The translations under genes were made by a program, and so were the position numbers. A DNA stretch of 64,000 nucleotides from Pseudovirgaria hyperparasitica (taxonomy: Eukaryota; Ascomycota; Dothideomycetes; Acrospermales; Acrospermaceae), in assembly GCF_010093815.1 (NCBI RefSeq), contig NW_022985580.1, positions 58,385 through 122,384 of the forward strand, read 5' to 3'. Shown in pieces: positions 1 to 12,640 of this stretch (the first letter of the stretch is position 1; the number at the start of each line of letters is the position of its first letter). The notes beneath the pieces were generated by a model, which saw only the letters and a program-made list of their open reading frames with translations, had not been told where the DNA came from and did no database searches.

Positions 1-1224
1 ATGTTCTAGAATATACCTACGAATTCTAGGCAGGGCCTCCTTAGAGTTATATTTCGTCGTAGGTCCTTTAATATCTAAGTCATCTAGGAATAGTAGAGCC
101 CTCTCCGGGATGTGTTCTTATATAATAGTTAATATAATTCTAATAAACTAAGCTACTAAATTAGTAGCCCCTTAAGGTAATATTATCCCGCGTAGTAATT
201 CTAGGGGCGTTATAAACCCCGTTAAGTCTTAGTAATACTCTACTAATAGAATCTAATTATATCCTAAGAAGAAGTTGGTAAACGTTAAGACGGCTATCCC
301 CGTAAAGTGCTCCGAGAACTCTTTACACGAGGGCGGCGTGGCCGTATTACGAATAGTGACTCGGTTAATTTCTATCGCCGAATTGATTAACCTATAATCT
401 CGTTCCTTATTAGCTTCCTTCTTCTTTTCCACGAGAAAATAGGCGTTTTAATAAGGACTACTATAGGGCTCGAGCCTTCCGCTATTAAGACGCTCTTTTA
501 GGATTATGAGTACCTTCCTATAAAGGGCTCTAGGAATATTAAAGTTCTTAGCCTACTATACCTTATGTTCTACCGTTCGGATCTCCTACGGAGATGCCAC
601 CTCTTTATTAAATTTACTAAGGTATAAGAATTTCTATGCTAGTACTTCCTCGCGATATAATAAGATTATATATAGTAACTTAAGTTCCGCGGGACGTAGC
701 TCTATTCTAATCTTTAGCTAACTTATACGTAGAGGCGTTAGACGTGTTCCTAGCGGGATAGTTACCCTTCAAGGCTCTATTAGCCTACTAAACGCGTTAA
801 GGCCTAGATAGACGGCCAGAAGAAGTACCTACCGTGCGATTACTCGTTCACGCTAGTCTAGATACCCTAATAGATTCCTAGGAACCTTTCGGTAGACTTC
901 GGAGTCATCTACGGGGTATACTTTAACTCCCTTTCTTTTATACATGGTAGCCATATTAAATCCCTTTAATACCCCGGATGAATACCGTCTTTAGAGGCTA
1001 GTAGAGCCTACTATAAGCTATTCTATTATCGTGCCTTATTTATGTACGAAGGCAGCGTACCTTACTACCGTAACTAGGGCGGCTAAGTCATCTTTTCTTA
1101 ATAACCGAGTAACATTTTTAGGCCGGATTTTCTCGGAAAGTAACTCTATATAACTCATTTCTATATCCGTATAAAAATATAGCCTATCCCCTTCGTTAGT
1201 AGGTTTACCGGACCCTATTTAGTG
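1..1224 (-). pseudogene. Ty3/gypsy pol fragment: reverse transcriptase, cut by window start
   Basis: This is the N-terminal part of a Ty3/gypsy pol gene; the rest lies beyond base 1. Read on the minus strand, the segment before position 120 resembles the gypsy RT palm (an LTGFITPLELLR-like stretch at 180-235). It is followed by the catalytic box FLDD at 79-90 within FLDDLDIKGPTTKYN, the form seen in fungal gypsy elements that read IDD-x-x-x-KGP. RT would synthesise cDNA from element RNA in cytoplasmic particles. The frame carries many TAG/TAA codons at places where Gln or Trp is expected, which fits RIP, so the gene is dead although the catalytic aspartates are intact. It follows the gag-protease frame, separated from it by a palindrome. 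RNase H and integrase are not in the window. The family call is firm; the exact 5' end of the frame is not. Confidence 0.85.
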
Positions 1225-1263
1225 CGGATTATTAGTTAAGGGTAGCCCTTAACTAATAATCCG
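1225..1263. repeat. Palindrome copy 1, between gag-protease and RT of the gypsy element
   Basis: This is a perfect inverted repeat with 18-bp arms and a 3-nt centre (tag at 1243-1245). The core arm is ttattagttaaggg. It puts stop codons in several frames and lies just after the protease domain and before the RT domain (minus-strand order). The same core occurs six more times in the window. Confidence 0.9.
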
Positions 1264-3946
1264 GCTTAACTCCGGCTTCTAGCGATATACTCCGCTATAT
1301 AGTTAGTCTCTAGCCACGGAGTTACCCTCCTTCTCTAAGACTAGAATATACTTATCCGGACTAGTTTCGAAGGTTACACGTTCTTATCTATATACGGAGT
1401 AGACTATTAAGAGTACTTACCCGGAGGCTAACCTCTATACTATAAGTAAGGCCTATCTAGTATATGGCTCCCCTAGAATAAGATTATAATTAAGTTCGCT
1501 ATACACGAATATCGAAGTGGCCGTAACGATCCGACCTATATAGATAGGGTATTACTATACTATTCCTACGAATAGAGTACTATACTAAGTAGCGCTAACT
1601 AAACTCGAGTTCTTTATATATGGTAGAAGCGAAGATATCGCTAGCCTAAGACGCCTCGTAGCATCTAGTCGAATACTATTTACCTATGCGCTACTATCGA
1701 ATAGTACTATACTAGTCGCCCTTTTAGGACTAACTTCCACGGGGTACCTTAGATACTTAGCCACTAGCCTTACTATCCCTTCCTTAAGCTAATTAATATC
1801 TTATTACGTGATGGCCGTCCCTATGGCATAGAGGGGTACTAATACATTAAGTTTATTTATCTTAGAAGCCATAGTATAGTCGTTTCTTTCTTTCTTCTCG
1901 GCTCTCTCTTCTTAAGTCTTATAGACCTCTCTAGCCATGAAGTCGGGGGCGCCCTTCTTAAACACCGTACGATATAAGTTACTATTAAGGCTTAATAGTT
2001 TACTAATAGTAATGTTTATGGTTATCCCTAGAACGCGCACTAGCTATGCTTCGCTAGCTTCTATACTTAGCCGCTATCCTTCGCGTAGATAGTTATTAAG
2101 CTTAACACCTCGGATACGTGCCTTTTGACTAGGATTTAGGCTATCCCCTTCATCTATCTTGTCCTCCAGCGCCGTTGGCTCTTATTTAGACGTTCTCTAG
2201 TCGCTACTCTTCTCGCCGTCCTCCTATTCCTTAATAATCCTTATATACTACCCTTTACGCATTCCGCGGAGGCGGGCGATCTTTCTTTCCTTAGTATAAT
2301 TAGGTATACTCTTCGTGATCCCCCTTCTAGATATTACGAGTATAGCGGGCTCTTCTAGAGCTATCTCCTTATGGATATATCTATTACTAGCCACGTCGAA
2401 GCGTTCGTAGAATTCTATATATCTATCTTTCTTACTCTCGGGCGATATAACTTCTTCTTCTAAATCGCTATCCGCCGAGGCCTAGTAGGGACCCTTCATA
2501 GGTTTTATACTAATACTATATACCGGCACTCCCTATAAAGCGTTAATGTTTACTACGGACGTAGAAACCTTTACTCCTTCTCCGTACTAGCTTAGGCCGT
2601 TTTAAACCGTTACTATATAGTTTCGGATAGCTTATAGAGTAGCTTATAGCCCTACCGAGGAGGGTAGTAATAGGATTTCTTCTCCGTTCGCCCTAAAACG
2701 CCCTTAGAATACTCGTACCCCGTTAATATTTAGTAATCCGTCTCTAATATATTCTACTATCTCCGGATATCTATATATTAGGTGATCTCCTCCGTACGTA
2801 ATATATACGATCGGTCTTCGAGGCCTATCCTAGGCCATAACGCCTCCTTAGAAGTCTTAGGTAGAGACGTATTCTCTATTCTATATATAATTCTATGGAT
2901 AAACTTACGTTAGTTCTATGGATATGCCTCGTACTTAGGGATGTACTAAAAGATTTAGCCTTCGCGCCTACTAGTTAATAATAGCCGAAAGTAGCTTAGG
3001 TTCGTACTTCTTAAGGGATAGGAATAAGGGATTAGAGGTAAAGTAGGACTTTATCTTAATTAACGTGAGGTCTAGTTTACTAAATCTCTCTACTATCTCG
3101 TTAAACTTGTCCGATTCTAGCGCGACGTGTACTACGACTAGAGAGGGGTAGTTAAATTTATTAGTTCTTCTTTCTTTATATAACTACTCTTCTAAGCCGG
3201 TCTTCTTACTCTCTATCTTTAATTTATAGTATATGGCTATGGCTAGCTCTTGTGCGGCTAAGTACTTATTAATATAAGCGAGTTCCTTAAGTGCTCTAGC
3301 CTTTCGTAATACGAAGCCATAGATAATTACCTAGTCGTAACTATGTACTTCCATCGTAAGTTAACATTTCTCTATAGCCCGAGCCTTAAGACTATTAGGC
3401 AGCCCTTCTAGGAAGAGCTCTATTCGCGAATACGAGCTTAGGCTTCCTTTAGCCGTAAGTTTCTCTATAATAACACGATACCGGGAGTAGTACATAGGGA
3501 GAGAGTAGGATAGGTCTACTTTAACCATTTCCACGTATTTTCGGATAAAGTGGATGGTGCCTTCCTCGAGGGTAGAGTTAAATAGAGAGAATTCCTTTAA
3601 TAATTCTTCACGTAGCGTAGCCTACTACTATTTCTAAAACCTACTTATTCCTTTAATAGTAGGACGGAGATAGTCCTCGTAGTATGACGGTAGAGAGGTT
3701 ATCTTCTTATTAGGCGGAACTTCGTAGTTTATATACATGTCCTCGTACTTCCGAAGGAAGGCCGTAATATTTATTCCTTTAAAGCGCTCGGGGGCTAGGG
3801 TAGATAGAGGTACTATCCTTCCTTATCGCGCAAATGCTACGAAGAAGTTAAGTATCTCTCTACGAGTTACTAGGTTGTTATTTTAAGCTCCTATCGCACT
3901 ATTACTAGTAGTAGGTATACTAGTGGAGACGCTAGGGGTAAGGTTA
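1264..3946 (-). pseudogene. Ty3/gypsy gag-protease frame, RIP-degraded
   Basis: This is the minus-strand frame upstream of RT. Its first two thirds read as a long hydrophilic, charged Gag-like protein with stretches such as YKLKIESKKTGLEEQLYKE. An acidic linker follows (DSDLEEEVISPESKK). At 1691-1710 is the aspartic-protease active site, read as IVLFDSS, where the family has D-S/T/D-G. About 60 codons later comes NLILGEPY, matching the family's DLILGRPW. Gag would form the particle and the protease would cut the polyprotein. TAG/TAA codons interrupt the frame at many places; Gly of the active site appears replaced by Ser. Palindromes lie at both edges (1225-1263 and 3947-3971). Domain order Gag-PR-RT supports one element. 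I saw no clear CCHC knuckle. Confidence 0.7.
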
Positions 3947-3971
3947 TTAGTTAAGGGATTACCTTAACTAA
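3947..3971. repeat. Palindrome copy 2 (degenerate), near the gag start
   Basis: Two 10-bp arms (ttagttaagg and its complement) flank a 5-nt centre. It is a decayed version of the core palindrome and lies at the 5' edge of the gypsy gag frame. Confidence 0.75.
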
Positions 3972-4857
3972 AGGTTGGCCTAATGCGTCTACCTATAACA
4001 CCTATTATCCCTTCTCTATGTTAACTAATCCCTTTATAAGGTGAACTATTACTATCGTCTTCATTAATATAAGGTTCACGGTATTCTACTTATGTTATTA
4101 TCTTCGTGTAAGGCGTTCCTAAAGTGGTATACTCGTATAGCCGTGTTTATAAATAATAGCTATAGTAGCACTAAATAGATTATATTTGTCGTTTTTGAAC
4201 TCTTCTTTACTGCTTCATCTAGCCCTATTTTATATCCTATTCCCCTAAGACATTTTCGAGTCGCGCTATCACCCGTGTTAGTATGCGCATGCTTTTTACG
4301 GCTACTTTTAAGAGGCTAGCCCCTAGCGACTCCGGACTCCCTGTTTTCCGGACTCGTGGCTTCGATCTAGTAAGTCTAGACTACCTTATTAGGCACGCCA
4401 TATACTTCCCCTAAGCTAGTTTCGGAGTCCTAATCTCCCCCTATAAGTTCGTAGTCCGGGTACGACCTCTAAAATTATAGTAAGCTATCGCCACGTGTGT
4501 CCCTTTTATAAATAGCTATGTTCCTAGTATAGTAGTCGCGACGAACTCATAAGTATCTCTCCTAGGTATTATGAGTTCTCTTTGAACGTACGACTTCTTA
4601 TTAGTTCTCTTTTATAATAGGACGGGTCTATATAATACTCTTAATCAATTCTTTAATAGCTAAGCCTAATAATTAATACCTATAGAGGCCCATGAACGTA
4701 AGAAAAGGTCGAATAGTCGAATATTAGTGATGGGGGAAGCGCGCCGAGTAGAATGACCAAGGAAAACGCCCTCCTTAAATATATAATGAAGCCATGTAAT
4801 CGAGCTAGGGACATATACATATAGGGCTACAGGAGCGGCCTTCTATACTATATTAGA
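3972..4857. other. Upstream region of the gypsy element; LTR not resolved
   Basis: For a minus-strand gypsy element the 5' LTR and primer-binding site should lie here. I cannot delimit them because the partner LTR is outside the window. The stretch keeps slightly more CA and TG than its neighbours and has no convincing frame. Confidence 0.4.
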
Positions 4858-5229
4858 CTAAAAAGAGAAACGGCGTTTAGAGCAAGGCGGCGAAGGCGTA
4901 AACTCTCGATTATTGTCTACGACAAGATCTTCTTCATCCTCTAAAGGAGGTATAGTAGATAGGCGGCGCGAGTAGGTGTAGGTAGGCTTTATAGCTACCT
5001 CTTCCGTAACACTAGTACTAGGATTACCTAGATTAGAGCGACTAGTGGCCACGTTAGTGGTAATAGTAGTAGTAGCCTTAGCTACCTTCTTCTCTAACTT
5101 AGAGCGCGCCTTTATACTACTATAATAAGTGGATTTTTTAGCCGGTATAGCCGGGGTAGAGATAATCCCTTTAGAGCGAGTCTTACGAGAGGAGGAGGTA
5201 GACTTAGGAATAGAACTAGTATTAGACAT
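4858..5229 (-). CDS. Hypothetical 123-residue Ser/Thr/Lys-rich ORF
   Basis: This is an uninterrupted 123-codon frame with ATG start and stop. The product is low in complexity: Ser/Thr/Lys-rich N-terminus with basic clusters (SSSRKTRSKG), a Thr/Val stretch in the middle, an acidic patch (LEDEEDLVVDNN) and a basic end (SKRRFSF). I recognise no domain. It could be a basic N-terminal tail of a decayed transposon protein. Its openness may also be chance, because its own bases show the same low CA/TG as the surroundings. The downstream minus-strand sequence does not extend the frame. I treat it as a remnant. Confidence 0.25.
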   Translation of the reverse strand: MSNTSSIPKSTSSSRKTRSKGIISTPAIPAKKSTYYSSIKARSKLEKKVAKATTTITTNVATSRSNLGNPSTSVTEEVAIKPTYTYSRRLSTIPPLEDEEDLVVDNNREFTPSPPCSKRRFSF

Positions 5230-5965
5230 CTATATATATACGTTAGCTAGAGGTCTAAGAGTAGAATACTTATTTAGCCTTAAAGGCGATTAAAGAAGCT
5301 AAATTAGTAACCGTAATAACGCGAATAGATTACATAGAACCAGCTCTAATAAAAATAGACTACTCTAGACCCGAACGGATCTAAACTAAAGGAGATAGTA
5401 TACGAATTAACGACTTACCTTAAGAGTAAGGTAGATATACTAGAGAAGAAAATTCAGAATAAGAGAACTAAATATAAGCTTAGTTAATATAGCGGTTATA
5501 TAACCCGCGGAGCTATCTCTAAGGTAGTAGCTATGAAGTAAGGGATAAGCGTATATATAAATAAAAGTAAACTAGAGCTTAAGTTTACCGATATAAAGAC
5601 TATCGATAACGTTACATAGATTTAATTAGATGCGCGTATAAATATAACGCTTATAGAATTACGGATTTATATATAGCTAAGTGCTTCGGGGCGAAGCATA
5701 AAAAGAAGAAGGATATTATTAGGGCTAATACCAGGATAGACTTAACTAGAATACTATGGTCTAGTACGGTCCGTGACAGGTGGACCTAGGGTAAGTTAGC
5801 TAGAATAAGCGAGACCACTATATAAGTAGGCCGCATACACTTAATTCCTACTCTTTAGGAATTAACCTTGTTAGGAGAGTAGACTACCCTTTTAAATATA
5901 TTCCCGAATCCTCCTATAACCTGTTAGACTACTATCCTACGTCTACAATCCTTATACTTACCCCC
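5230..5965 (+). pseudogene. Decayed plus-strand coding fragment, unknown
   Basis: From about 5390 to 5690 one plus-strand frame is open apart from TAA/TAG codons at likely Gln positions. It reads as a Lys-rich, coiled-coil-like protein (for example YLKSKVDILEKKIQNKRT). No family is recognised. From about 5700 to 5965 the sequence keeps more CA/TG and holds no frame I can support. LINE copy A begins abruptly after it. Confidence 0.3.
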
Positions 5966-8900
5966 CTTAGTAGTCTATTTCCCTTAGTAGTTAATAAAGT
6001 ATATAAGCTAGTACTTTTTAGATATAAACTTTACTCTATAGCGCTTTACCTATTAGATATATCTCTTATAGTTCTATTTAAGACGCCTATATATCTAGCT
6101 AGTATTATTATTAATAGTAAGGAGATATATATTATCTATATATTACGTTCTCTAGAGAAGGTCTATAGTAAAGAAGAGAAAGAGAATTAGAGAGATAGTA
6201 CTTCCTTAAGGAATACTATATAATATTTTTTTATATTCGCTATAATATCTAGAAATATATATCTAGATAACCCTTTTAGTAAGGAAGGACTATATAAACT
6301 ATATAATCTACTCTAGTATACGTCTCCTCTATAGATTATAGATAAGTCTAGTATAGTTTATCTTATTAAATATACTAGCTATATTAAGGGAGAGTAGCGT
6401 TACTATATATCTCTATTTCTATATTTATAGTCTAGATAACTTTAAGGATATATTAGATAGCGGTAATTAGAGAGCTACTAGTCTTTATCTTCTAGTTTAC
6501 TAGAAGAAGACTATATACCTATACTATAACGCTTATCTTCTTCGCGATTATAGCTTCTAGTATCTTTCTAGGATAGAAGAGAAGGGTAATTAGTATCTAA
6601 CCTTTTAGAGAGCTAGGATTCTTTTCTAGTTTCGGGAGTATAACTATATAGATAGCTTAGAAGCTTTAGAGATAGTATCTATTCTTAGCGTATACCTAGA
6701 AGATAAGATTAATAAGCGGTATAGTTACCCGTATAGTATATTTAAGGTACCTATTTAGTATTCTATCCGGCCTAGATACCTTATTATTAGAGAGCGCTTT
6801 AATAGTATTAAGTATATTCTCTTTAGTAATCTTCTAGGGAATATCTATTAGATCTAGATACTTAGTATCTTTAATATTAGATAGGTCTACTAGTTCTAGA
6901 AGGGGGAATATAACTTCTCGTAGAATCTCTATCTTCTTCTAGCTTATAGAGTATATTCTTCCTTAGTATATTAGAGGAGGTATTAGTAGTAGTAATACTA
7001 GGGTATTAGTATCCTTAGCCTACTTAGCTATATACTATAGCTCTATAGTTTATTATATATACTTACTAGTAATTATATACTATTATTTATGTTATTTATT
7101 AAGGAGGGTTTAGTTATAATATTATACTATCTCTTTCTACTTATTCTATGCCTTAGTTATCTAGATATAGTATATATATATATATATAGTCTATAGGCCT
7201 CCCGTCTATATTCTTATATCTAAGATATACCCCTTACGTCTAGGGGTCTATATAGTTAGTATAGTACGTGTTTATCTCTTATATTCTAGTATACTTAAAG
7301 GAGGGTTTATACGGCTTTATTAATAGTAGGGCCGTTAGATATATTAACTATAGGGGTATCTAGAATCGCCGATTCTAGATTCTCTAGATAGTTATCCTAG
7401 TTAGTATCCTTCTATATCTACTTTCCTTATTAGTTATTAAGAGTAGAGACGTCTATTATAGTCTCTATATATTTATAGTTAGAGTCTATCTATAGTAGGC
7501 TTAGGTAGTAGTATTATACTCTATAGCTTATATAGTTAGTAGTAAGTATAAGGTCGATAGTAGATCTATCCTTATTCTATTTATATCTCTTCTATATAAT
7601 CTATTCTATAGATATAAGAAGGTATAGGAAGTCCTAGTATCGTATATATAGCTCCCTTACTCTAAGTTCCTCTCTAATAATAGTAGGGCCTCTCTACTAT
7701 CTATAGTAGAGATTAAAGTTACCTAGAAGGATATATTCTCCTAGTATTATAGTATCCTTAAGTATATTATCTAGTATAAGTAATTACTATTAATTATATA
7801 TATTATAGATATAAAGGGGCTCTATACTTATCTAGAGATATAATATTATCTAGAGGTTATTACGTTCGGTATAGGACTATTCTAAGAGTAGAATTAACTT
7901 ATATATATAAAATATTACTCTTCTATCTCGGCTTATAGGGTAGATAGTATAGTATTCTAGATATATTATTAGCTTATTAGTTTAGTAGTACTTATATAGC
8001 TCCTAGATAGTAAGTATTATAGCCCTAGTTTCTTTAAGGAGTATCGCCTAGTTCTCTCTTTTATACTATATATTTACCTATATAATTTAGAGTATATTAT
8101 AGTCCCTTATTAGATACTAGAGAGTATATATATCTATATACTTATTTCTTAGAGGTAGAGCTATCCCCTTATAGTAGTAGCTTTAACTATATCTTTTAGT
8201 CGCCCTATTATTCTAGAAATAGTCTACTATTCTACTAGGTTACCGTTCTAGAAGAAGGTTAAGGTTATATTTATTATAATAGAAGAGCTTATAGTAGATA
8301 TTATATTTTATAGCTATATTATATCTCTTACTTTTATTATATAAATATACTTAGTAATCTATCTATATTTATTATATATTAATAATTATAATGGGTATTT
8401 TCCTTTATAGTTTAAATACTATACTATATTCTTATTTCTTAGTCCGTCTTCTTACGGTTTATAAGAGTATTTCTAGATAGTATAGTCTCTATAATACTAG
8501 CCGTATTTAGTCTTCTATAAATACTATTATATAGTATAGCTATACCCTTAATAGTTAAAGTACTATATTATTATCTATACTCTATTCTATAGTTTAGCTA
8601 TAAAAAGTTTATCTTCTATAAGGAATCCCTTCTATATAATATATTATATAAGGGTAGAGTCCTAGAGCTATATAATTATAGTAGAGTATTTTTTAATCTT
8701 TGCCTTAATCCCTTATAGATTCTTCTATTATACCTTTATAATCTTAATCTCTAGATATTTTTACTTCTTAGCTTATTCTATATATAAAAGATTCTCTATA
8801 CTAATAGTCTATCTCTATACTAGTACTATATATATCTATATTAGATATATAGCTATCTAGATAGATACGCTAGGGAAGATATTATCTATCGCGTTTAGAT

Positions 8901-9578
8901 TACGTAAGATATTCTACTATACTATATTAGTTATAGTAGTAAGTACTACCCCTTCTAGTATAACTTTAGTAGCTATAATATTTAACTATATTCTCTTCTA
9001 TTTATTTATCTTATTTATAATTTCCTTTAGAGATACTTATTAGATCTATATAAGGGTATTCTTATTCTAGATTATAATATATACGCTATATACTCTATCT
9101 ATAATTCTAGTAGTCCTTAGGGCGGTAGCTCTAGATATAGCTATAATCTATACCTACGTATTAGGGCGCTTATCTTAGTATAGCTCTTTCTAAATCTATC
9201 GTAAGCTAGCTTCTATTCTATTAAGTCTATTATCTAGTTCTCTTTATAGTAATTTCTATAGTAACTTTCTCTCTTCCTCTATAAGTTCTCTTAGATTCTA
9301 GATAAGATCCCGGAATATATAGAGAAGGGTCTTCTTCTCTTCTACCGTATCTTTCTCTATATATATTATCTAGTATTTAATTTTATCTATAAGGGTCTCC
9401 TCTCTTAGAGTCCTCTTAGACTTAGTTATCTATAGTATTACTTACCCTTAGTTAGTTTCTATATTTTAGATAGGTATTTAACTATCTATATTAATATTAC
9501 TATATAGCTATTTCTATTATACTAGTAGGGGTATTTCTAGTATATACTAGGGTATAGCTATATCTAAGGCCGCTATAG

Positions 9579-9609
9579 TTATTAGTTAAGGGCTATCCTT
9601 AACTAATAA
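9579..9609. repeat. Palindrome copy 3, 5' side of LINE A ORF1
   Basis: 13-bp arms (ttattagttaagg and its complement) surround a 5-nt centre. One arm base has mutated relative to the other copies. It occupies the same place as in LINE B and C, directly upstream of the ORF1 start. Confidence 0.9.
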
Positions 9610-9721
9610 AAGGGGGTTAGTATATTAGTATTTATTAGATATAGTCTATACTTATATTATTAAGGGGTCTTCGAGCGTATATATATAGCTTCTTTATATA
9701 TTAGTATTATTATATACTATA

Positions 9722-9724
<3 letters not shown>

Positions 9725-9760
<36 letters not shown>
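9725..9760. repeat. (TA)n microsatellite
   Basis: This is an uninterrupted TA dinucleotide run of about 36 bp in the 5' region of LINE A. LINE B and C have ordinary sequence here with CG/CA steps, so RIP of a CA/TG-rich stretch followed by slippage is a likely origin. Confidence 0.9.
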
Positions 9761-9765
<5 letters not shown>

Positions 9766-9862
9766 GATTATTATACTTGGTATACTCTATCGTTTAATAT
9801 ACGTAAATTACTATATTACTCTAGATTAACTAGTTTTAGTCTATAGAGGTATAAGAAGTTTT

Positions 9863-10026
9863 TTTTTTAGATTATTATATATATAAAACTTATATACCCC
9901 CTTAATCTATATATATATATATATACCTTATATACTATTTTTTATTTTTATAGGTTTTTAGCTCTATTAATTAAATTAATAGAGTCTATAAAATACTTCT
10001 ATATAGAGTAGTTAACTACCTTAGTT
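9863..10026. other. AT-rich spacer with a 23-bp palindrome
   Basis: This is AT-rich sequence between LINE A and the next decayed frame. At 9962-9984 there is a perfect palindrome with 11-bp arms (ctctattaatt) and a single central base. The minus-strand frame of the next feature can be read into this spacer. Confidence 0.5.
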
Positions 10027-12640
10027 AGTATTATAGATAGTAATGTTATATCTTAGTTAAGTATTAAATTAATTACTAGCTACTTTATAAATTCTATGGC
10101 TATCTATATCGGATCTTTAGTCCGTAGTTCTTACCGTTATTCGTCTTCTTATTACTTTCTATAATAGCTACCCCTAATTAAATCGAAACGATAAATTAAC
10201 TCGAAATAATAATGTCTTCTATAACGATACTAAAGTCCGTTACTCTAGTAGGCTTACTTTAATTAGATACTCGTATAGATACTACGCGATATTACTTTCT
10301 AAGTATTAGTAGAAGTATTAATAGTATTATTATAATATAGCTCTACGTTTCTCCGGTTCTTATATAAGGATAGCTTCTATTATCTTTAGATTTATAGTAA
10401 CTATCTAAAGTCTATTATAAACCTTAAGGAAAGCTTTAAATTAGTTATTAGGGTATTCGAATATATAATTTAGTACTATTCTTATTACTCTTATTTCTTT
10501 TATATTTATTTAATCTATTTATAGTATTAGTATAGCTATAGGGATCTAAGACCATTCGTACGTATCGTCGTCTTTTCTTAGCTAATTTAAGTAAGTAGAT
10601 TTAGCGGGAGTAGAAACTATAGATATTAGAGTAATAATAGTTTCTATATTTATAGTTATAGCGGCGCTTATAACGACGGTAGCGGCCGTAGTACTTATAA
10701 TAACGTTAATCTCTACGTTAGCTATAGTACTTATAATAACGTTAATATCTACGTCGGTTACGGCATTAGTTTCTACTAGTAGTATAGTTTTAGTAGCGGC
10801 TTCTTCTATTTAGGAGTCTTCTATATTATAGAATTCGTTTACTAACTCTAAGTTATTAGTATTTATAAGCTTCGTAAATTACTACCTTTATTTCTTAAAC
10901 TTATCTAAGACTACTTCTTCGTGTATAACTTTTATTAGATTATTATTTATATTAGTATCTAATTCTCTAACTTTAAGTAGCTTAATATCTAAGCTCGATC
11001 TCTTATCGTCTAAGAGCTTCTAGACGTTTTATTCTAGAAGTTCCTTAAACTAATACTCTAGCGTAGGAATTCTAGAAACTAGTATCTCTATCTAAATATT
11101 ATTAAGTTTAGAATAGTAATTATAAGTACTAGCGGCCGCTACTTTATTAAAGAGCGTTTCGAAGGGTATTCTATTAGAAGCTTTATATAGTTTATCTTCT
11201 TTTATAGTAAGTAGATATTTAAAGCTATCTTAGATATATTACTAGTATCTTCTAATAATTTCTTCGATATCTTATATATCTACTTCTATAGTATACTCTA
11301 TGGTTTTCGTTACGCTATTAGAATATTATAGGTTTATAATTATCTCTATAAATCTTTGTATCTAGCTAGTGATTCTTAGTATTTATCTAATTAATTCTTT
11401 TCTAGATAAAGTATCTACTACGGGTGTAGTAGTTACTATAGGTGTAGCTATTACTACGGGCGTAGCTATTTCTACTATCGTAGCTATCTTCTACGTAGTA
11501 ATCTTTTATACTTCTACTATAAACCTTTTTAGAGCCTCCCTTATAATATCTTTTATCTAAGCTTCTATCTCTTTCTTATAGGCTAAGATAAGTATATTTA
11601 TTTCCGTCTCTTATTAACTAATAGCGTTTATAGTTAACGCGGTAGGAATTAAGGTAGATAAGGTTACGGGAATTAAGGTAGATTATAGCTCCGTTAGCTC
11701 TATTAGAGTAGATAGAAGTTCTAATAATATAGAAGCTACCTTAGATACTATTATTTTAGTAGTAATTAACTTTACCTTCTTTACTATTTTAGCTTTCTTT
11801 ATAGTAGTAGCTAGTATAGCTTTTATAATAGAGAGTAGAACCTTAATTACCTCTATTACCTTTGTAACTAGAGTCTATATTTCTTCTAGTATTCTTAATT
11901 TAATAACGCCTTTCGTTAGGTTTATTAGGACGTCTAAGGTAGATACTCTAGCCTTTAGTCTCTTAGGAATCTCTCTTACTAAAATAATTAGCTATATCTT
12001 ATTAGTATTTATAAATCCTTTAATTATAAAAAAGTTATCTATTTTATTAAAACTAGGTAGCGAGCTTATAATAATAGTTTATATAGAGATAGTCTACGTA
12101 GAGATTTCGGGTAGAGTTAAAGTATATCTACTAAGTAGATATTATAGTAGGAGTTTATTAATTTTTCTATTCTATGTAATTCGGTCTTCGTGGGAACCGT
12201 CTTAAATAATTATTAGTATAGTTATCTAGTTATTCGTAGTACCGTAATTTAAAGAATCCGTAAACTATAGTATTTTCTTATAGACTATAGTAAATTTCTA
12301 TATAAGGTCTTTAAGAGAGACTATAGAGATTAGCTATATACGCGCTATATCTTCTATATATAGCGCGTGGACTTTCTTAAGTAGCTTTTCTTCTACTTCT
12401 TAACGCTAGTCGGCTATTATACTCTCTATTAGGCTCTATTTTCGAACTAAGTCTTAGAGTATAATCTTATTTAACGGTATCTATAAGTGCACTTCACGGA
12501 TATTTTTTATAATTCTAGTCTTATCTTCTAGAGAACTTAGATGGTAGATTAACTAGAACTAGTATCCGGACGATTATAGTACTATTATATAGTTACTATT
12601 AAGACCTTTAAGGCGTTACGCGACGTACTAGAATCTTATA
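10027..12640 (-). pseudogene. Long decayed minus-strand frame of unknown function (about 860 codons)
   Basis: One minus-strand frame stays open over about 2.6 kb except for TAG/TAA codons at probable Gln/Trp positions. The product would be rich in Ile, Thr and Val. It has a repetitive stretch near 11430-11500 (IATPVVIATPIVTTTPVV-like) and helical, charged segments further on (FKELLEQNVQKLLDDKR-like). The C-terminal part at 10027-10165 is shared with a fragment at 51658-51795. I recognise no catalytic motif. A structural or Gag-like protein of a mobile element fits the composition and context, but that is inference. The 5' end abuts the 3' tail of LINE B, so the gene was probably truncated or interrupted by that insertion. 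Confidence 0.45.

Larger units (their letters stand above)
5966..9862 (-). mobile_element. LINE copy A (Tad1-like), 3' end missing, most heavily RIPed copy
   Basis: This segment aligns with LINE copies B and C, on the minus strand, from their 5' end (about 9862) to inside ORF2 near the end of RT. About 1.4 kb of 3' sequence present in B and C is absent. This is unusual, because LINEs normally lose the 5' end, so a later deletion or rearrangement is likely. It is the most degraded copy. The endonuclease motif GDFN reads GNFN (near 7711-7722), and in the ORF1 zinc knuckle the Cys and His codons have become Tyr codons. A long TA run (9725-9760) lies in the 5' untranslated part. ORF1 would encode a Gag-like RNA-binding protein and ORF2 an endonuclease-reverse transcriptase. 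Confidence 0.8.

Noticed and set aside
1225-1263. Telomere-related repeat
   Set aside because: The arm contains ttagttaaggg, close to TTAGGG units, but it is a single palindrome and not a tandem array.
11369-11560. 63-residue plus-strand ORF
   Set aside because: It is an antisense shadow of the Thr/Ile/Val-rich stretch in the long minus-strand frame.
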